DNA of 64,000 nt from Anderseniella sp. Alg231-50 (GTDB lineage: Bacteria; Pseudomonadota; Alphaproteobacteria; Rhizobiales; Aestuariivirgaceae), in assembly GCF_900149695.1 (NCBI RefSeq), contig NZ_LT703006.1:186001-250000 (forward strand), in the 5' to 3' direction. This document shows positions 54,974 to 63,650 of this stretch, in pieces (within the stretch, counting starts at the first letter, position 1; the number at the start of each line of letters is the position of its first letter). The notes under the pieces are model-generated. The model did not search any database, was not told the DNA's origin, and saw only the letters and a program-made list of their open reading frames with translations. Made by a program: the position numbers and the translations under genes.

Positions 54974-55025
54974 TTGCAAAATGCAATACGTACCTCTATT
55001 CGAATTACATATTGCGTTTTGCAAT
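54974..55025. promoter_or_regulatory. Two candidate HxlR operators between regulator and cupin
   Basis: TTGCA-AAA-TGCAA (54974-54986) and ATTGC-GTTTT-GCAAT (55011-55025) are each palindromic and related to one another (TTGCAnnn or GCAA core in inverted orientation). They flank the AT-rich probable promoter of the divergent genes. Confidence 0.6.
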
Positions 55026-55062
55026 TCGTAATCAAACACCCCAAGCCTCAATGGAGCACCCA

Positions 55063-55782
55063 ATGAAAACACCCTTGCAAACACTTCGCAGCACAGCCCT
55101 TGCGGTCACACTCGCAGTCTCGGCCATGCCAGCCGGCACTGCCGGTGCAGCATCAACTGAAGAGACAGTCAAATTGCTGACCGCCAACTTCCCGATGCGG
55201 CAGGTTGTTCAGGTCGAAGTCGGAGATTTCCGTTTCAAACCCGGTCAGGTGGCTCCGGTTCATACCCACGAGGCGCCGGCGATCGGTTATGTCAGCAAGG
55301 GCATGATCATCTATCAGGTCGAAGGCGGAAAGCCGCAGATCCTGCGCGCCGGAGATGCGTTCTTTGAACCGGTTGGAACCCGCATTCTTCGCTTCGACAA
55401 TGCATCGGCCACCGAGGCGGCTCACTTCCTCGATTTCAATCTGGAACAGGCCAATGAACCGTTCATTGTGTTTGAGAAAAAACCGTCCGAAGCCATCGAC
55501 CGCAGGCCGCTGCCGACCGTCAAGCTTGCCGGCATCCATACTGAAAAAGTGGAGGTCTTCACCAACAGGATCGATGCAGATGGCACGATAATCCTGGAAA
55601 ATACCGAACCAACACTTGGTCTTGTTGCCGAAGGTGTCATCGAGCTTCGGGTGACGGGACGCCAGATTAAGCGCCTTGCGGCCGGGCAAACCTTCGCGCT
55701 TCCGACAGCCGGCTCCAAGGCAACGATCGTCAACAAATCCGCTGAAGTTCCCGCCAATGTGATTACGCTGCGGATTCACTGA
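55063..55782 (+). CDS. Secreted protein with two cupin domains
   Basis: A 239 aa protein with a signal peptide (LAVTLAVSAMPAGTAGA, cleavage about residue 27). Two cupin-like halves follow: the first with VGDFRFKPGQVAPVHTHEAP and IGYVSKGMIIYQVEGG, where HTHE could bind metal; the second (about 155-239) lacks clear histidines. It should be periplasmic. Start at 55063 (MKTPLQTLR) with GGAG upstream. Probably controlled by the divergent HxlR regulator. Substrate unknown. Confidence 0.85.
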   Translation: MKTPLQTLRSTALAVTLAVSAMPAGTAGAASTEETVKLLTANFPMRQVVQVEVGDFRFKPGQVAPVHTHEAPAIGYVSKGMIIYQVEGGKPQILRAGDAFFEPVGTRILRFDNASATEAAHFLDFNLEQANEPFIVFEKKPSEAIDRRPLPTVKLAGIHTEKVEVFTNRIDADGTIILENTEPTLGLVAEGVIELRVTGRQIKRLAAGQTFALPTAGSKATIVNKSAEVPANVITLRIH

Positions 55783-55787
55783 CCTGA

Positions 55788-55811
55788 TGGCGGGCTGCAC
55801 TCGGCCCGCCA
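55788..55811. terminator. Hairpin between convergent cupin and channel genes
   Basis: Perfect 8-base stem TGGCGGGC / GCCCGCCA with an 8-base loop, placed between the stop codons of the cupin gene and the convergent MscS-type gene. There is no U-run on either side; it may act as a bidirectional transcription barrier. Confidence 0.5.
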
Positions 55812-55814
55812 GCT

Positions 55815-58091
55815 TCAGGCCGGCTTTTCGATCACTGTCTGCACGGCGCCGACGGCAGCTTTCTCCTTCACAGTGTCTGATTTCTTGTCATCATCTGCAA
55901 TGCGCACAGTTACTTCCCTGTGGGCAAAGTGAATACCGTTCGCCTCGAACAGTTCCTGAATACGGTGGTAGACAACCTTGCGCACATCAAACTGGTCGCC
56001 GGGCTTGGTCATGAACTTGACCCGCACGATCATCGCGGAATCGTCCATTTGCTTCACCCCTTGTGACTTCAGGGGCTGCATGAACTTGTCACCGATCTCG
56101 GGATGATCCAGCAATTCTATGCCGAGCTTCTTGACCAGTTTCCGGACCCGTTCAATGTCGGTGTCGTATGTCAGCCTCAGCGGCAGCTTCATCATCACCC
56201 AGTCACGCGAGAAATTGGTCAGCTGCTTGATTTCGCCAAACGGGATGGTGTTCAGCGGGCCGTTGTGATGGCGCAACTGCATGGACCGGATTGATATCTT
56301 TTCAACCGTGCCCTTGGCCGATCCAATGTCAATGTATTCGCCCTTGCGGAACGCATCATCAACCAGGAAGAAGGCACCGGAAAAAATATCCCTGATCAGC
56401 GTCTGTGCACCGAACCCGATGGCAAGCCCCACCACGCCGGCACCGGCAAACAATGGTGCAATGTTCACGCCCATCTCCGACAGGGCAATCATGCCGGCAA
56501 TAGTGACGATGGTAATCAGCAGAAAGTTTCTGAAGATCGGCAGTAATGTCGCCAGTCGTGTTGCCCCGGCCCCGCCTGGTTCGCCACCGACTTCCGCCTC
56601 TTCGCCTGCGTGAGGGTCCTCTTCTTCTACCTTGCTGTCGATCCACAACTCGACTGCACGATAGGCGATATAGGCCCCGAACAGGACGACTATGACGTCC
56701 AGCGAGCGGGCAACCCAGTTGGACGGATCACCAAAATTGATGCCCCAGATCTGCGCAATCGCAGCCAGCCCGAGAAAGGCAATGCCAAGCGCTGATGCAT
56801 GTTCGATCAACCCCTTGAACACCGAACCGGACCCCGTGTCGCCATCAGTCGCTTCCACCTGCTCTCCCGATGTGCCGGCAGTCACACCTTCCTGTTCCGC
56901 CTCCGCTGCAGCTGCCGCCAGTTGCTGCATCCTACTGTGCCCGGCAAACAGCTTGTCGATCAGCACCAGGGTAATGCCGTACACAACAAGCGCGGCAATC
57001 AAGACAGCAAGCGGCGCCCCCACCAATCCGCTCGATGCCGGCTGGTCCAGCAGCAGACGCACGGCAGAAACCGCCCACGCGCCCAGGACATAGGTGATCA
57101 GGATGACATGCCATGACCTGGCCAGCGCGCGCAGCCAGAACGGTTTTTCATCAAGGCTGCCAAATCCGGCGATTGCCTGTGCAACTGCGCTTCGATGTAC
57201 CACTGCAATGCCGCAAAACAGCAGTGCCGAAATCAGCGAGCCGAACATCAGCATCAGCTTGTGCGTGCTGACATCGAGCCCCAGGTGATCCATCCACACG
57301 CAAACGCCGATGATGGAAAGCGAGATCGCAGTGGCAATCAACAAGGTCTGATAGAGGCGTTCTGCCTCCGCATCATCCATGTTGATCATTCGGTAGTTGG
57401 GCACGCTCGGCACCAGGATGTTGATGTAGATGGACCGCATCAGCCGGTAAGCCATATAGGTCCAGACCACTGCAAGGCCTGTCGCCCTGCTCGGCATGTG
57501 ATCGCCTGCATAGATGATGACGATGATGCTGCCAACCGCTGCCACGAACAATGCGAACAAGCCGAATGTCGTTCCTCTGAACAGCAGATAGCCGATTTTC
57601 TGCTGCCTGCTGGTGGGGACCTCGGGAACCCTGGGGGCAAACACGTCCCTGACCCAGTTGGCAACCGGCTTCGCCGCCAACCGCCCCAGCACAACACCGG
57701 CAAGGCCCGCCACGAAAGCATAGAACAACCAGTTGATCTTGTCGTCGGGACTGGCCTTGGCCAGCGTGGACTTCATGTTGCCAAGCGCCTGTTCCGCATT
57801 GCCGAGGGTGAGTTTGAAACGGAACAGGGCCCGGTTGAGGATATCCGAAATTCCCGGGTCATTGGCGTTCTGGCCTGCCTTGGCCGCATCAGTGGAGTTC
57901 CCCACAACAATGACGGTTGCACCCTCCCGCGCCGCCTTCTCCAGGGCCGGTTTGATGGCATCCACAACATTGGTTGAACCTGTAGTGTCCTGTGCGGCCA
58001 CCGGCAAACTCGCCGTATGCAATGTAAACACCATTGCCAATACAACTGCACAGATTATACGCCGCCACCCGGTTGGTTCCGGAACTGCCAT
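55815..58091 (-). CDS. MscS-family mechanosensitive channel
   Basis: A 758 aa channel. Signal peptide (ICAVVLAMVFTLHTASLPVAA), a soluble periplasmic domain (about 30-125), around eight or more membrane helices through residue 575, then the MscS core: pore helix ITIVTIAGMIALSEMGVNIAPLFAGAGVVGLAIGFGAQTLIRDIFSGAFF, the beta domain and a C-terminal alpha/beta domain. Larger than E. coli MscS (286 aa), like YbiO/YnaI-type channels. It protects the cell from hypo-osmotic shock. I start at 58091, after GGAGGGATGGGGC; the ATG at 58106 lies within that site. Confidence 0.9.
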   Translation of the reverse strand: MAVPEPTGWRRIICAVVLAMVFTLHTASLPVAAQDTTGSTNVVDAIKPALEKAAREGATVIVVGNSTDAAKAGQNANDPGISDILNRALFRFKLTLGNAEQALGNMKSTLAKASPDDKINWLFYAFVAGLAGVVLGRLAAKPVANWVRDVFAPRVPEVPTSRQQKIGYLLFRGTTFGLFALFVAAVGSIIVIIYAGDHMPSRATGLAVVWTYMAYRLMRSIYINILVPSVPNYRMINMDDAEAERLYQTLLIATAISLSIIGVCVWMDHLGLDVSTHKLMLMFGSLISALLFCGIAVVHRSAVAQAIAGFGSLDEKPFWLRALARSWHVILITYVLGAWAVSAVRLLLDQPASSGLVGAPLAVLIAALVVYGITLVLIDKLFAGHSRMQQLAAAAAEAEQEGVTAGTSGEQVEATDGDTGSGSVFKGLIEHASALGIAFLGLAAIAQIWGINFGDPSNWVARSLDVIVVLFGAYIAYRAVELWIDSKVEEEDPHAGEEAEVGGEPGGAGATRLATLLPIFRNFLLITIVTIAGMIALSEMGVNIAPLFAGAGVVGLAIGFGAQTLIRDIFSGAFFLVDDAFRKGEYIDIGSAKGTVEKISIRSMQLRHHNGPLNTIPFGEIKQLTNFSRDWVMMKLPLRLTYDTDIERVRKLVKKLGIELLDHPEIGDKFMQPLKSQGVKQMDDSAMIVRVKFMTKPGDQFDVRKVVYHRIQELFEANGIHFAHREVTVRIADDDKKSDTVKEKAAVGAVQTVIEKPA

Positions 58092-58242
58092 GCCCCATCC
58101 CTCCATGTGTCACCCCGCCTCCGGCTTCCTGCCGGGCACGGGCGACTGCCGGCCAATCTTGCCTGACCGGTTCTGCCTGGATGTTAGTTCATCGGCAAAG
58201 GTGACCGCAACGGATAAGAGATCATCCTGGTCGTCCGCAACC

Positions 58243-59238
58243 CTAGCTGGCACCCAATATATCCAGCATCAGTTCAGCATCGGCGTTGCCGCCGGACAGC
58301 GTGGCCGCCACGGTCTTGCCCGTGCAGTCGACCTTGCCGGCGAGCAGCGCGGCCAGTGCCACGGCGCCGCCGGGCTCAACGACAAGTTTCAGGGTTTCAA
58401 ATGCAAACCGTACTGCCGTGCGTACTTCATCTTCCGACACGGCCAGCCCGCCGGACAGGCGCGGCTGGTTGACCGAGAACGTCAGCTCGCCAGGTGTCGG
58501 CGTCACGATCGCATCGCAGATCGACATGGCGCCCGGTTCGTTGCTGACCCGTTCGCCCGCCACCAGCGAGCGGCCGTAATCGTCAAACCCCTCCGGCTCG
58601 CAAGCGTATATTTTCGCATCCGGCGCCATGGCCTGAACGGTCAGGGCCACGCCGGCGGTCAGTCCGCCGCCGCCGGTACATACCAGCATGGTATCCAGCG
58701 TCTCACCGTGTTCCTTAAGGTCTTCGACAAGTTCAAGCCCGGCTGTTCCCTGCCCGGCAATGATCCACGGGTGTTCGTAAGGCGGCACCAGTTGCGCACT
58801 GCGTTCAGATGCAATGGCATTGCCGATAGTCTCGCGGTTCTCACCGAACCGGTCATAGGTGACGATTTCCGCCCCCAGCGCGACCGTGTTGCGTTTCTTG
58901 ATGGCAGGCGCATCTTCCGGCATGACGATCAGCGCCGGAATACCCATCATGCGCGCAGCCGCTGCAACGCCCTGGGCGTGATTTCCGGACGAATACGCCA
59001 CCACACCGCCGGAATTATCCTGTGCGTTGAGCCTTGAGATGAAGTTCCAGGCACCGCGAAACTTGAATGATCCGGTCCGCTGCAGGCACTCCGGCTTTAA
59101 AAAGATTCGCCCGCCGGTCACTTCATCCAGAACATCGGACCGGACCAGTGGCGTACGGACGGCACGCCCTTTAAGGCGTTGGGATGCTTCAACAATATCG
59201 CTGAATTCCGGTGTTTTAAACTGCGGCACGGCCATCAT
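58243..59238 (-). CDS. Threonine/serine dehydratase-like PLP enzyme
   Basis: A 331 aa PLP enzyme of the threonine ammonia-lyase/serine racemase family. Schiff-base Lys59 in GSFKFRGAWNF and the phosphate loop GGGGLTAGVA at about 183-192. No C-terminal ACT regulatory domain, so a catabolic (IlvA short form) or serine-racemase-like enzyme; which one is not decided by sequence. Start ATG at 59238, with a second ATG next to it. Terminal amino acids LDILGAS. Confidence 0.9.
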   Translation of the reverse strand: MMAVPQFKTPEFSDIVEASQRLKGRAVRTPLVRSDVLDEVTGGRIFLKPECLQRTGSFKFRGAWNFISRLNAQDNSGGVVAYSSGNHAQGVAAAARMMGIPALIVMPEDAPAIKKRNTVALGAEIVTYDRFGENRETIGNAIASERSAQLVPPYEHPWIIAGQGTAGLELVEDLKEHGETLDTMLVCTGGGGLTAGVALTVQAMAPDAKIYACEPEGFDDYGRSLVAGERVSNEPGAMSICDAIVTPTPGELTFSVNQPRLSGGLAVSEDEVRTAVRFAFETLKLVVEPGGAVALAALLAGKVDCTGKTVAATLSGGNADAELMLDILGAS

Positions 59239-59320
59239 TTTGCATCACCTATCTTGAACATTGAGGCTCAGGTTACCACATCTGCATCATCAGTTATCCA
59301 AAAACCGGAGGGATTTACAC

Positions 59321-59704
59321 ATGACTACGCTTGCGCGTAACAAAGGCCGCTGGACCCCGCTCGCAGTTGCAGCTGCGGTTCTCGGCTTTGTAACCTGGTG
59401 GCCGATCGGCCTCGCCGTAATTGCCTACATTATGTGGGGCGGCAGCGTTGACGATCTGGCACGCGAAGGAGTTGACCAGGTCAAGGCGGCTATCAAACCC
59501 GCTACCACATCAACCAGCACAACCGGCAGCGCGGCTTTTGACGCCTACCGGGCAGAAACCCTGCGCCGTCTGGAAGAGGAACAGGCCGAATTCAACAGCT
59601 TCGTCACCAAGCTGCGTGACGCCCGCGACCGTGAAGAATTCGAACGCTTCATGTCGGACCGCGACATTGCAATCGAAGCTGAAAAGACCAGCGTCAAAAG
59701 CTGA
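59321..59704 (+). CDS. DUF2852 small membrane protein
   Basis: A 127 aa protein with the DUF2852 arrangement: one or two membrane segments (WTPLAVAAAVLGFVTWWPIGLAVIAYIMWG, about 9-40), a Ser/Thr linker, and a charged helical C-terminus with FDAYRAETLRRLEEEQAEF and FERFMSDRD. The family is common in alphaproteobacteria and of unknown function. Start at 59321; SD GGAGGGA. A terminator follows at 59731. Confidence 0.9.
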   Translation: MTTLARNKGRWTPLAVAAAVLGFVTWWPIGLAVIAYIMWGGSVDDLAREGVDQVKAAIKPATTSTSTTGSAAFDAYRAETLRRLEEEQAEFNSFVTKLRDARDREEFERFMSDRDIAIEAEKTSVKS

Positions 59705-59730
59705 TCTTCAAGCCACCTATTCTCAATGAC

Positions 59731-59759
59731 AGGCCCGGACCTTGCGTCCGGGCCTTTTT
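59731..59759 (+). terminator. Intrinsic terminator of the DUF2852 gene
   Basis: 10-base perfect stem AGGCCCGGAC / GTCCGGGCCT with a 5-base loop, followed by TTTTT, 26 bases after the stop codon. Confidence 0.9.
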
Positions 59760-59785
59760 GATGCACTCCGCCAGGCAGTCAGCAA

Positions 59786-60196
59786 TCAGAAATTCGTCTT
59801 CTTGTCAGATGAAACACTGAACAGAGGTGTAATTTGAGCGCGGATTGTCTTGTCCTTCCACGGCACAAGGCCATAGTCGCCACACCATTTGGCCTTGAAC
59901 ACCTTGGGCTCGCCCTCGACCTTGAAGGAGAACGTGAGACACTTGCCGCTCTTGCGCACCTTGCCACCGGTAAATACGCCAGGCACCTGCAATCTGATAC
60001 GGCAGTCCTTGCCCAGGAACGCATTGGTTGACTCGTTCTTGCCACGGAAACTGGCGGAAATCTTGTACCGCCCGGGCTTCGCCCAGCCATACCCGCAGTC
60101 AGCCGCCACGGCTTGGTTTGCATCGGCAACCAGGAACACACCAGCCATACCAGCGGCCAGTACGGCACTTACGATATTTCGCTTAATGAAAGTCAC
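59786..60196 (-). CDS. Secreted four-cysteine protein of unknown function
   Basis: A 136 aa protein with a signal peptide (IVSAVLAAGMAGVFLVADANQAVA, cleavage about residue 31) and a mature, beta-rich, basic domain with four cysteines in DCGYGW, KDCRIRL, GKCLTFSF and WCGDYG, likely disulfide-bonded. The start is GTG at 60196 with GGAGGAAGG right before it. No family recognised. It differs in sequence from the small four-cysteine pair near 24 kb. Confidence 0.8.
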   Translation of the reverse strand: MTFIKRNIVSAVLAAGMAGVFLVADANQAVAADCGYGWAKPGRYKISASFRGKNESTNAFLGKDCRIRLQVPGVFTGGKVRKSGKCLTFSFKVEGEPKVFKAKWCGDYGLVPWKDKTIRAQITPLFSVSSDKKTNF

Positions 60197-60450
60197 AATC
60201 CTTCCTCCAGCCAGTCAGTTTTTCCGACAAACTACCTCACGAAAGCCGATAGCGCCATACTTGTCCCAAAATCTGGCATCCGTTCGACGCTATGGTCGAG
60301 CCCGCAAGCGTGGAAACGTCTTGCCGGCTTGCATGGCCCTGCACATTCAGGTCGGCTTACTGGCTGGCGGCTGCAGGTTTCTGGACGTGCTCTCCCCAGT
60401 GCCTGGGCGTCATAGCACGCAAAGTTTCAAACCTCCAAGGCGGGCCGTAC

Positions 60451-60732
60451 TCAACCAGCGATATTGATGATGTATTCGGGATCTCCAGTAAACTGAACGC
60501 CCAATTCAGACCCGTTCATCCAGCGCAACTTGCACGGCAGGGCAATGTCCTCGCTGTTGATCAATATCCTGAAGGTATGAGGGACAAAACGCAGCGGGAC
60601 CGATATCAGCCCTGCCCCCAACAGGCTCATGTCTTTCATGTCACAGAATACTCGGCAGCCATTGTTGCCAAGCAACAAGCTGACCGGTTGGCCAATCGGA
60701 TAGCGGGGATGGGAATTACGTCTTTCATTCAT
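60451..60732 (-). CDS. PilZ domain protein
   Basis: A 93 aa protein that is a single PilZ domain. The RxxxR-type cyclic-di-GMP motif is ERRNSHPR near the N-terminus, followed by a D/NxSxxG-like segment MKDMSLLGAG and the beta-barrel end (MNGSELGVQF). It probably binds cyclic di-GMP and acts by protein contact. Not part of an obvious operon. Confidence 0.83.
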   Translation of the reverse strand: MNERRNSHPRYPIGQPVSLLLGNNGCRVFCDMKDMSLLGAGLISVPLRFVPHTFRILINSEDIALPCKLRWMNGSELGVQFTGDPEYIINIAG

Positions 60733-61019
60733 GGTCAGATGCTATAGCTCAAACACACTCTCAGGTGGTCTGAAACCACTCAGTGCAACTAACAAATGGT
60801 TGCTCCGGCCTGCCGTCGGTTCCAATGCCCATCCCCTGTCACACGTCTTTGTGGCAGTTCCGGCGCCGTAACCAGGTACTTGTAGACGAGAAGGTCAGGA
60901 TGGCGTTGACCAGGATGTAAGTCCGTGTAGGTATTGCTCAAAGCCGGTATTGCAGCTAGTCAAAGGTATTCCCCGAGGCAGGCAGCGGCCCGTCATTGCA
61001 AAAAATGAAGGAAGAAAAC
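60733..61019. other. Intergenic region before the SDR gene
   Basis: Between divergent PilZ and SDR genes. No supported gene. Ribosome binding site GAAGGAAG for the SDR gene at its right end. No clear palindrome. Confidence 0.35.
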
Positions 61020-61724
61020 ATGGATGTTTCAGGCAAGAAAATTGTGCTGTTCGGAGGCACTTCAGGTATCGGTCTGGCAGCAGCCCGGCAACTGGCGGCA
61101 CTTGGTGGCAAAGTCACTGCGATCAGCCGAGACCCGAGCAAGGCGGGTGACCCCGGTGCAGGTATCAGCCTGAAACAGGGGGATGTGCGCGACGGCGAGG
61201 CGCTTCAGGCGCTGTTCAAGGAGCTTGCGCCCTATGACGTCCTGATCAGCGCCGCCACCGGTGGTGACCGGGCAATCGGCCCGTTCCTGAGCATGGACAT
61301 GGACGGTTTCAAAGGCTCGTTCGACAAGATGTGGGGTTATGCCAACGTGGTTCGCTATGGCACCGAACACCTGGCCGACAATGGTTGTGTTGTTCTGGTC
61401 TCCGGCACACCCGCGCGCAAGACTCGCCCGGGACAGATCGCGCTGACTTCCGTTGGCGGTGCCGTTGAAGCCTTTGCACGCGGCGTCGCACCGGAACTTG
61501 CGCCCAAGCGCATCAACGTCGTCTCACCCGGTCAAATCGATACCCCAATGGTTGGCCTGAAAGGAGATGAGCGCACCAATTTCTATAACAAAGCCACCGA
61601 ACGGAATGTGATCCCGCGCGCAGGCACGGCCGATGAAGTGGCGCAGGGCATCGTCTTTGCCGTTCAGAACGAATTCATCACCGGGACAACCATTGACGTG
61701 GACGGTGGCTTGCTAGTGTCTTGA
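61020..61724 (+). CDS. SDR family oxidoreductase lacking the YxxxK motif
   Basis: A 234 aa short-chain dehydrogenase. Rossmann motif LFGGTSGIGLAAARQLA and the NNAG-equivalent SAATGGDRAIG. The catalytic region reads VSGTPARKTRPGQIALTSVGGAVEAF: a serine is present but there is no Tyr-x-x-x-Lys. A subgroup of SDRs (similar to PRK07041-type proteins) lacks this pair. NAD(P)-binding is likely, ordinary carbonyl chemistry is doubtful. GAAGGAAG precedes the start. Confidence 0.87.
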   Translation: MDVSGKKIVLFGGTSGIGLAAARQLAALGGKVTAISRDPSKAGDPGAGISLKQGDVRDGEALQALFKELAPYDVLISAATGGDRAIGPFLSMDMDGFKGSFDKMWGYANVVRYGTEHLADNGCVVLVSGTPARKTRPGQIALTSVGGAVEAFARGVAPELAPKRINVVSPGQIDTPMVGLKGDERTNFYNKATERNVIPRAGTADEVAQGIVFAVQNEFITGTTIDVDGGLLVS

Positions 61725-61873
61725 GTGTTCAGCGTCAGTGAATTGTGCTGGTGTATCTGCCGCAGCCCTCATGAGCACACCGCTATGCGCTGCTTGACGC
61801 TGCAGGTTGTTCAACGCATCCGCTTGGTTCAGAATGTGAAACTCGGGCAAAAGGATAAGCCGGGGCAACGGGC

Positions 61874-62701
61874 ATGACGTTATCGAAATCGGAGTTGCGT
61901 GCTTTTCAGGAGTTCGAGCAGTCGGGCTGGGAAACCGCCGCTGACCCCTATCATCAGCACTGGGGTTTCCTGTCCAGCCAATCCGCAGACCCGATGCTTG
62001 ATGCTGCCGAGGTCACCCGTGGCAGCAAGGTTCTGGATGTCGCGACCGGAGCCGGATATGTCGCGGCATCAGCCGTGCAGAGAGGCGCGAGGGCTGTCGG
62101 GATCGATTTTTCCGCCGCGCAGATCGACCTGGCCAGACAAACCTTTCCGGAAGTGGAATTCAGAAAGGCGAGTGCCGAAGCACTGCCGTTCTCTCCAGAT
62201 ACGTTCGATGCTGTGGTCATGGGGTTCGGCATGAACCATATGCCGGATCCCGAAGCGGCATTTGGCGAAGCCTGCAGGGTTCTGAAACCTGGCGGCCGTT
62301 TCGCATTCACGGTGTGGTCGCAACCCAACCCCGGCGAAGGCTTCGGAATTGTCCTGTCGGCCATTGAAACCCACAGTGCGGCATATGCCAGCCTGCCTCC
62401 TGCGCCACCCTACTTCCGCTTTGCGAACCCGGACGAGACCGCCGCAGTGTTCACTCAGGCCGGCTTTGTAGAACCGGCCACCGTGACCGTGCCGCAATAC
62501 TGGCGCCACACCTCACCGGATCAGGTGTTCGATGCCTTCAACGAGGGCGCTGTTCGCGCCACCGCCATGTTGCGGGCCCAACCCGCCGACGCGCGGCACG
62601 CCATACGATCTGAAGTGAAAAGCGAAGTGACCAAACTGCGCCAGGGCGATTACTATGTCATCCCAGTGCCAGCCGCACTGTCTTCGGCGACAAAACCGTA
62701 A
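61874..62701 (+). CDS. Class I SAM-dependent methyltransferase
   Basis: A 275 aa methyltransferase of the UbiE/COQ5-like Methyltransf_11 group. Motif I VLDVATGAGYVAASAV at about 52-67, motif II AVGIDFSAAQID, VEFRKASAEALPFS, and HMPDPEAAFGEACRVLKPGGRF. Substrate unknown. It follows the SDR gene by 149 bases on the same strand. The C-terminal 70 residues hold a charged helical region often found in such enzymes. Confidence 0.87.
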   Translation: MTLSKSELRAFQEFEQSGWETAADPYHQHWGFLSSQSADPMLDAAEVTRGSKVLDVATGAGYVAASAVQRGARAVGIDFSAAQIDLARQTFPEVEFRKASAEALPFSPDTFDAVVMGFGMNHMPDPEAAFGEACRVLKPGGRFAFTVWSQPNPGEGFGIVLSAIETHSAAYASLPPAPPYFRFANPDETAAVFTQAGFVEPATVTVPQYWRHTSPDQVFDAFNEGAVRATAMLRAQPADARHAIRSEVKSEVTKLRQGDYYVIPVPAALSSATKP

Positions 62702-62752
62702 GAACATCAGTTCTCCGGCCGCCAGCGTTCACGCAAGCCGACAGCAACGCAG

Positions 62753-63616
62753 CTACCAGCCCTTGAAGTCGAGGAACCCCTGCCCGGTCCAAACAAGGTC
62801 CTCGTCGACATCACCGATGTTGGCGGCGTCCTTGCCGTCATACTCAAACGCGTTGAGAACAATGCGGATGGCGTTCAGGCGGGCCCGCTTCTGGTCATTG
62901 GCATCGAGCACCGTCCACGGCGCATGATCGGTGTCGGTATTCCGGAACATGTCTGTGATCGCCCGGGTATAGGCATCCCACTTGCGCACCGACTTGGTGT
63001 CGATGGGCGACAGCTTCCATTGCTTCAGGGGGTTGGTCTTGCGCTCGTAAAACCGTTTCAGCTGTTCCGGGCGTTCCACCGTCAGCCAGAACTTGAACAG
63101 GTGGATGCCTTCGCGCTCCAGCATGCCTTCGAACACCGGGGCTTCCATGAAGAAATCCTGCACCTGGTCTTCACTGCAGAAACCGAACACCCGTTCAACG
63201 CCTGCCCGGTTGTACCAGGAGCGATCGTAGAACACCATTTCTCCTTCGGTCGGCAGGTGGTCGATATAGCGCTGGAAATACCACTGGCCGCGCTCGACAT
63301 CCGACGGTTTGGACAGGGCCACGGTGCGTGCTGCCCGCGGGTTCAGGTTCAACTGGAAGCGCCGGATCGTGCCGCCCTTGCCGGCTGCATCACGGCCTTC
63401 GAACACCATCACCACCCGCTCATTGTTCTCTCGTACCCAGCGTTGCAGCTTCACCAGTTCGACCTGCAGGGCTTCAAGATGGTCTTCATACTTGGATTCC
63501 TTGATTTTCTTGTCGCGGATATAATCGCCATGCGGAAACGTGTGGGCGTCAATTTCCGGCGGAAGATCGTCAAATTCCAGCGACCACTGTTTCGCAGCTA
63601 TTTTCCTGGCAACCAT
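62753..63616 (-). CDS. ppk2: Polyphosphate kinase 2 (PPK2)
   Basis: A 287 aa PPK2 class I enzyme that phosphorylates nucleoside diphosphates with polyphosphate, or the reverse. Walker A-like FEGRDAAGKGGTIRRF, the lid motif region AARTVALSKPSDVERGQWYFQ, and Walker B YDRSWYNRAGVERV. The C-terminus (APWTVLDANDQKRARLNAIR) is also family-typical. I begin at the ATG at 63616 with AAGGGC upstream; a TTG six bases before is possible. Cytoplasmic. Confidence 0.93.
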   Translation of the reverse strand: MVARKIAAKQWSLEFDDLPPEIDAHTFPHGDYIRDKKIKESKYEDHLEALQVELVKLQRWVRENNERVVMVFEGRDAAGKGGTIRRFQLNLNPRAARTVALSKPSDVERGQWYFQRYIDHLPTEGEMVFYDRSWYNRAGVERVFGFCSEDQVQDFFMEAPVFEGMLEREGIHLFKFWLTVERPEQLKRFYERKTNPLKQWKLSPIDTKSVRKWDAYTRAITDMFRNTDTDHAPWTVLDANDQKRARLNAIRIVLNAFEYDGKDAANIGDVDEDLVWTGQGFLDFKGW

Positions 63617-63650
63617 CTTCAATGCCCTTCATAAACCGGGGTCACGCCCC

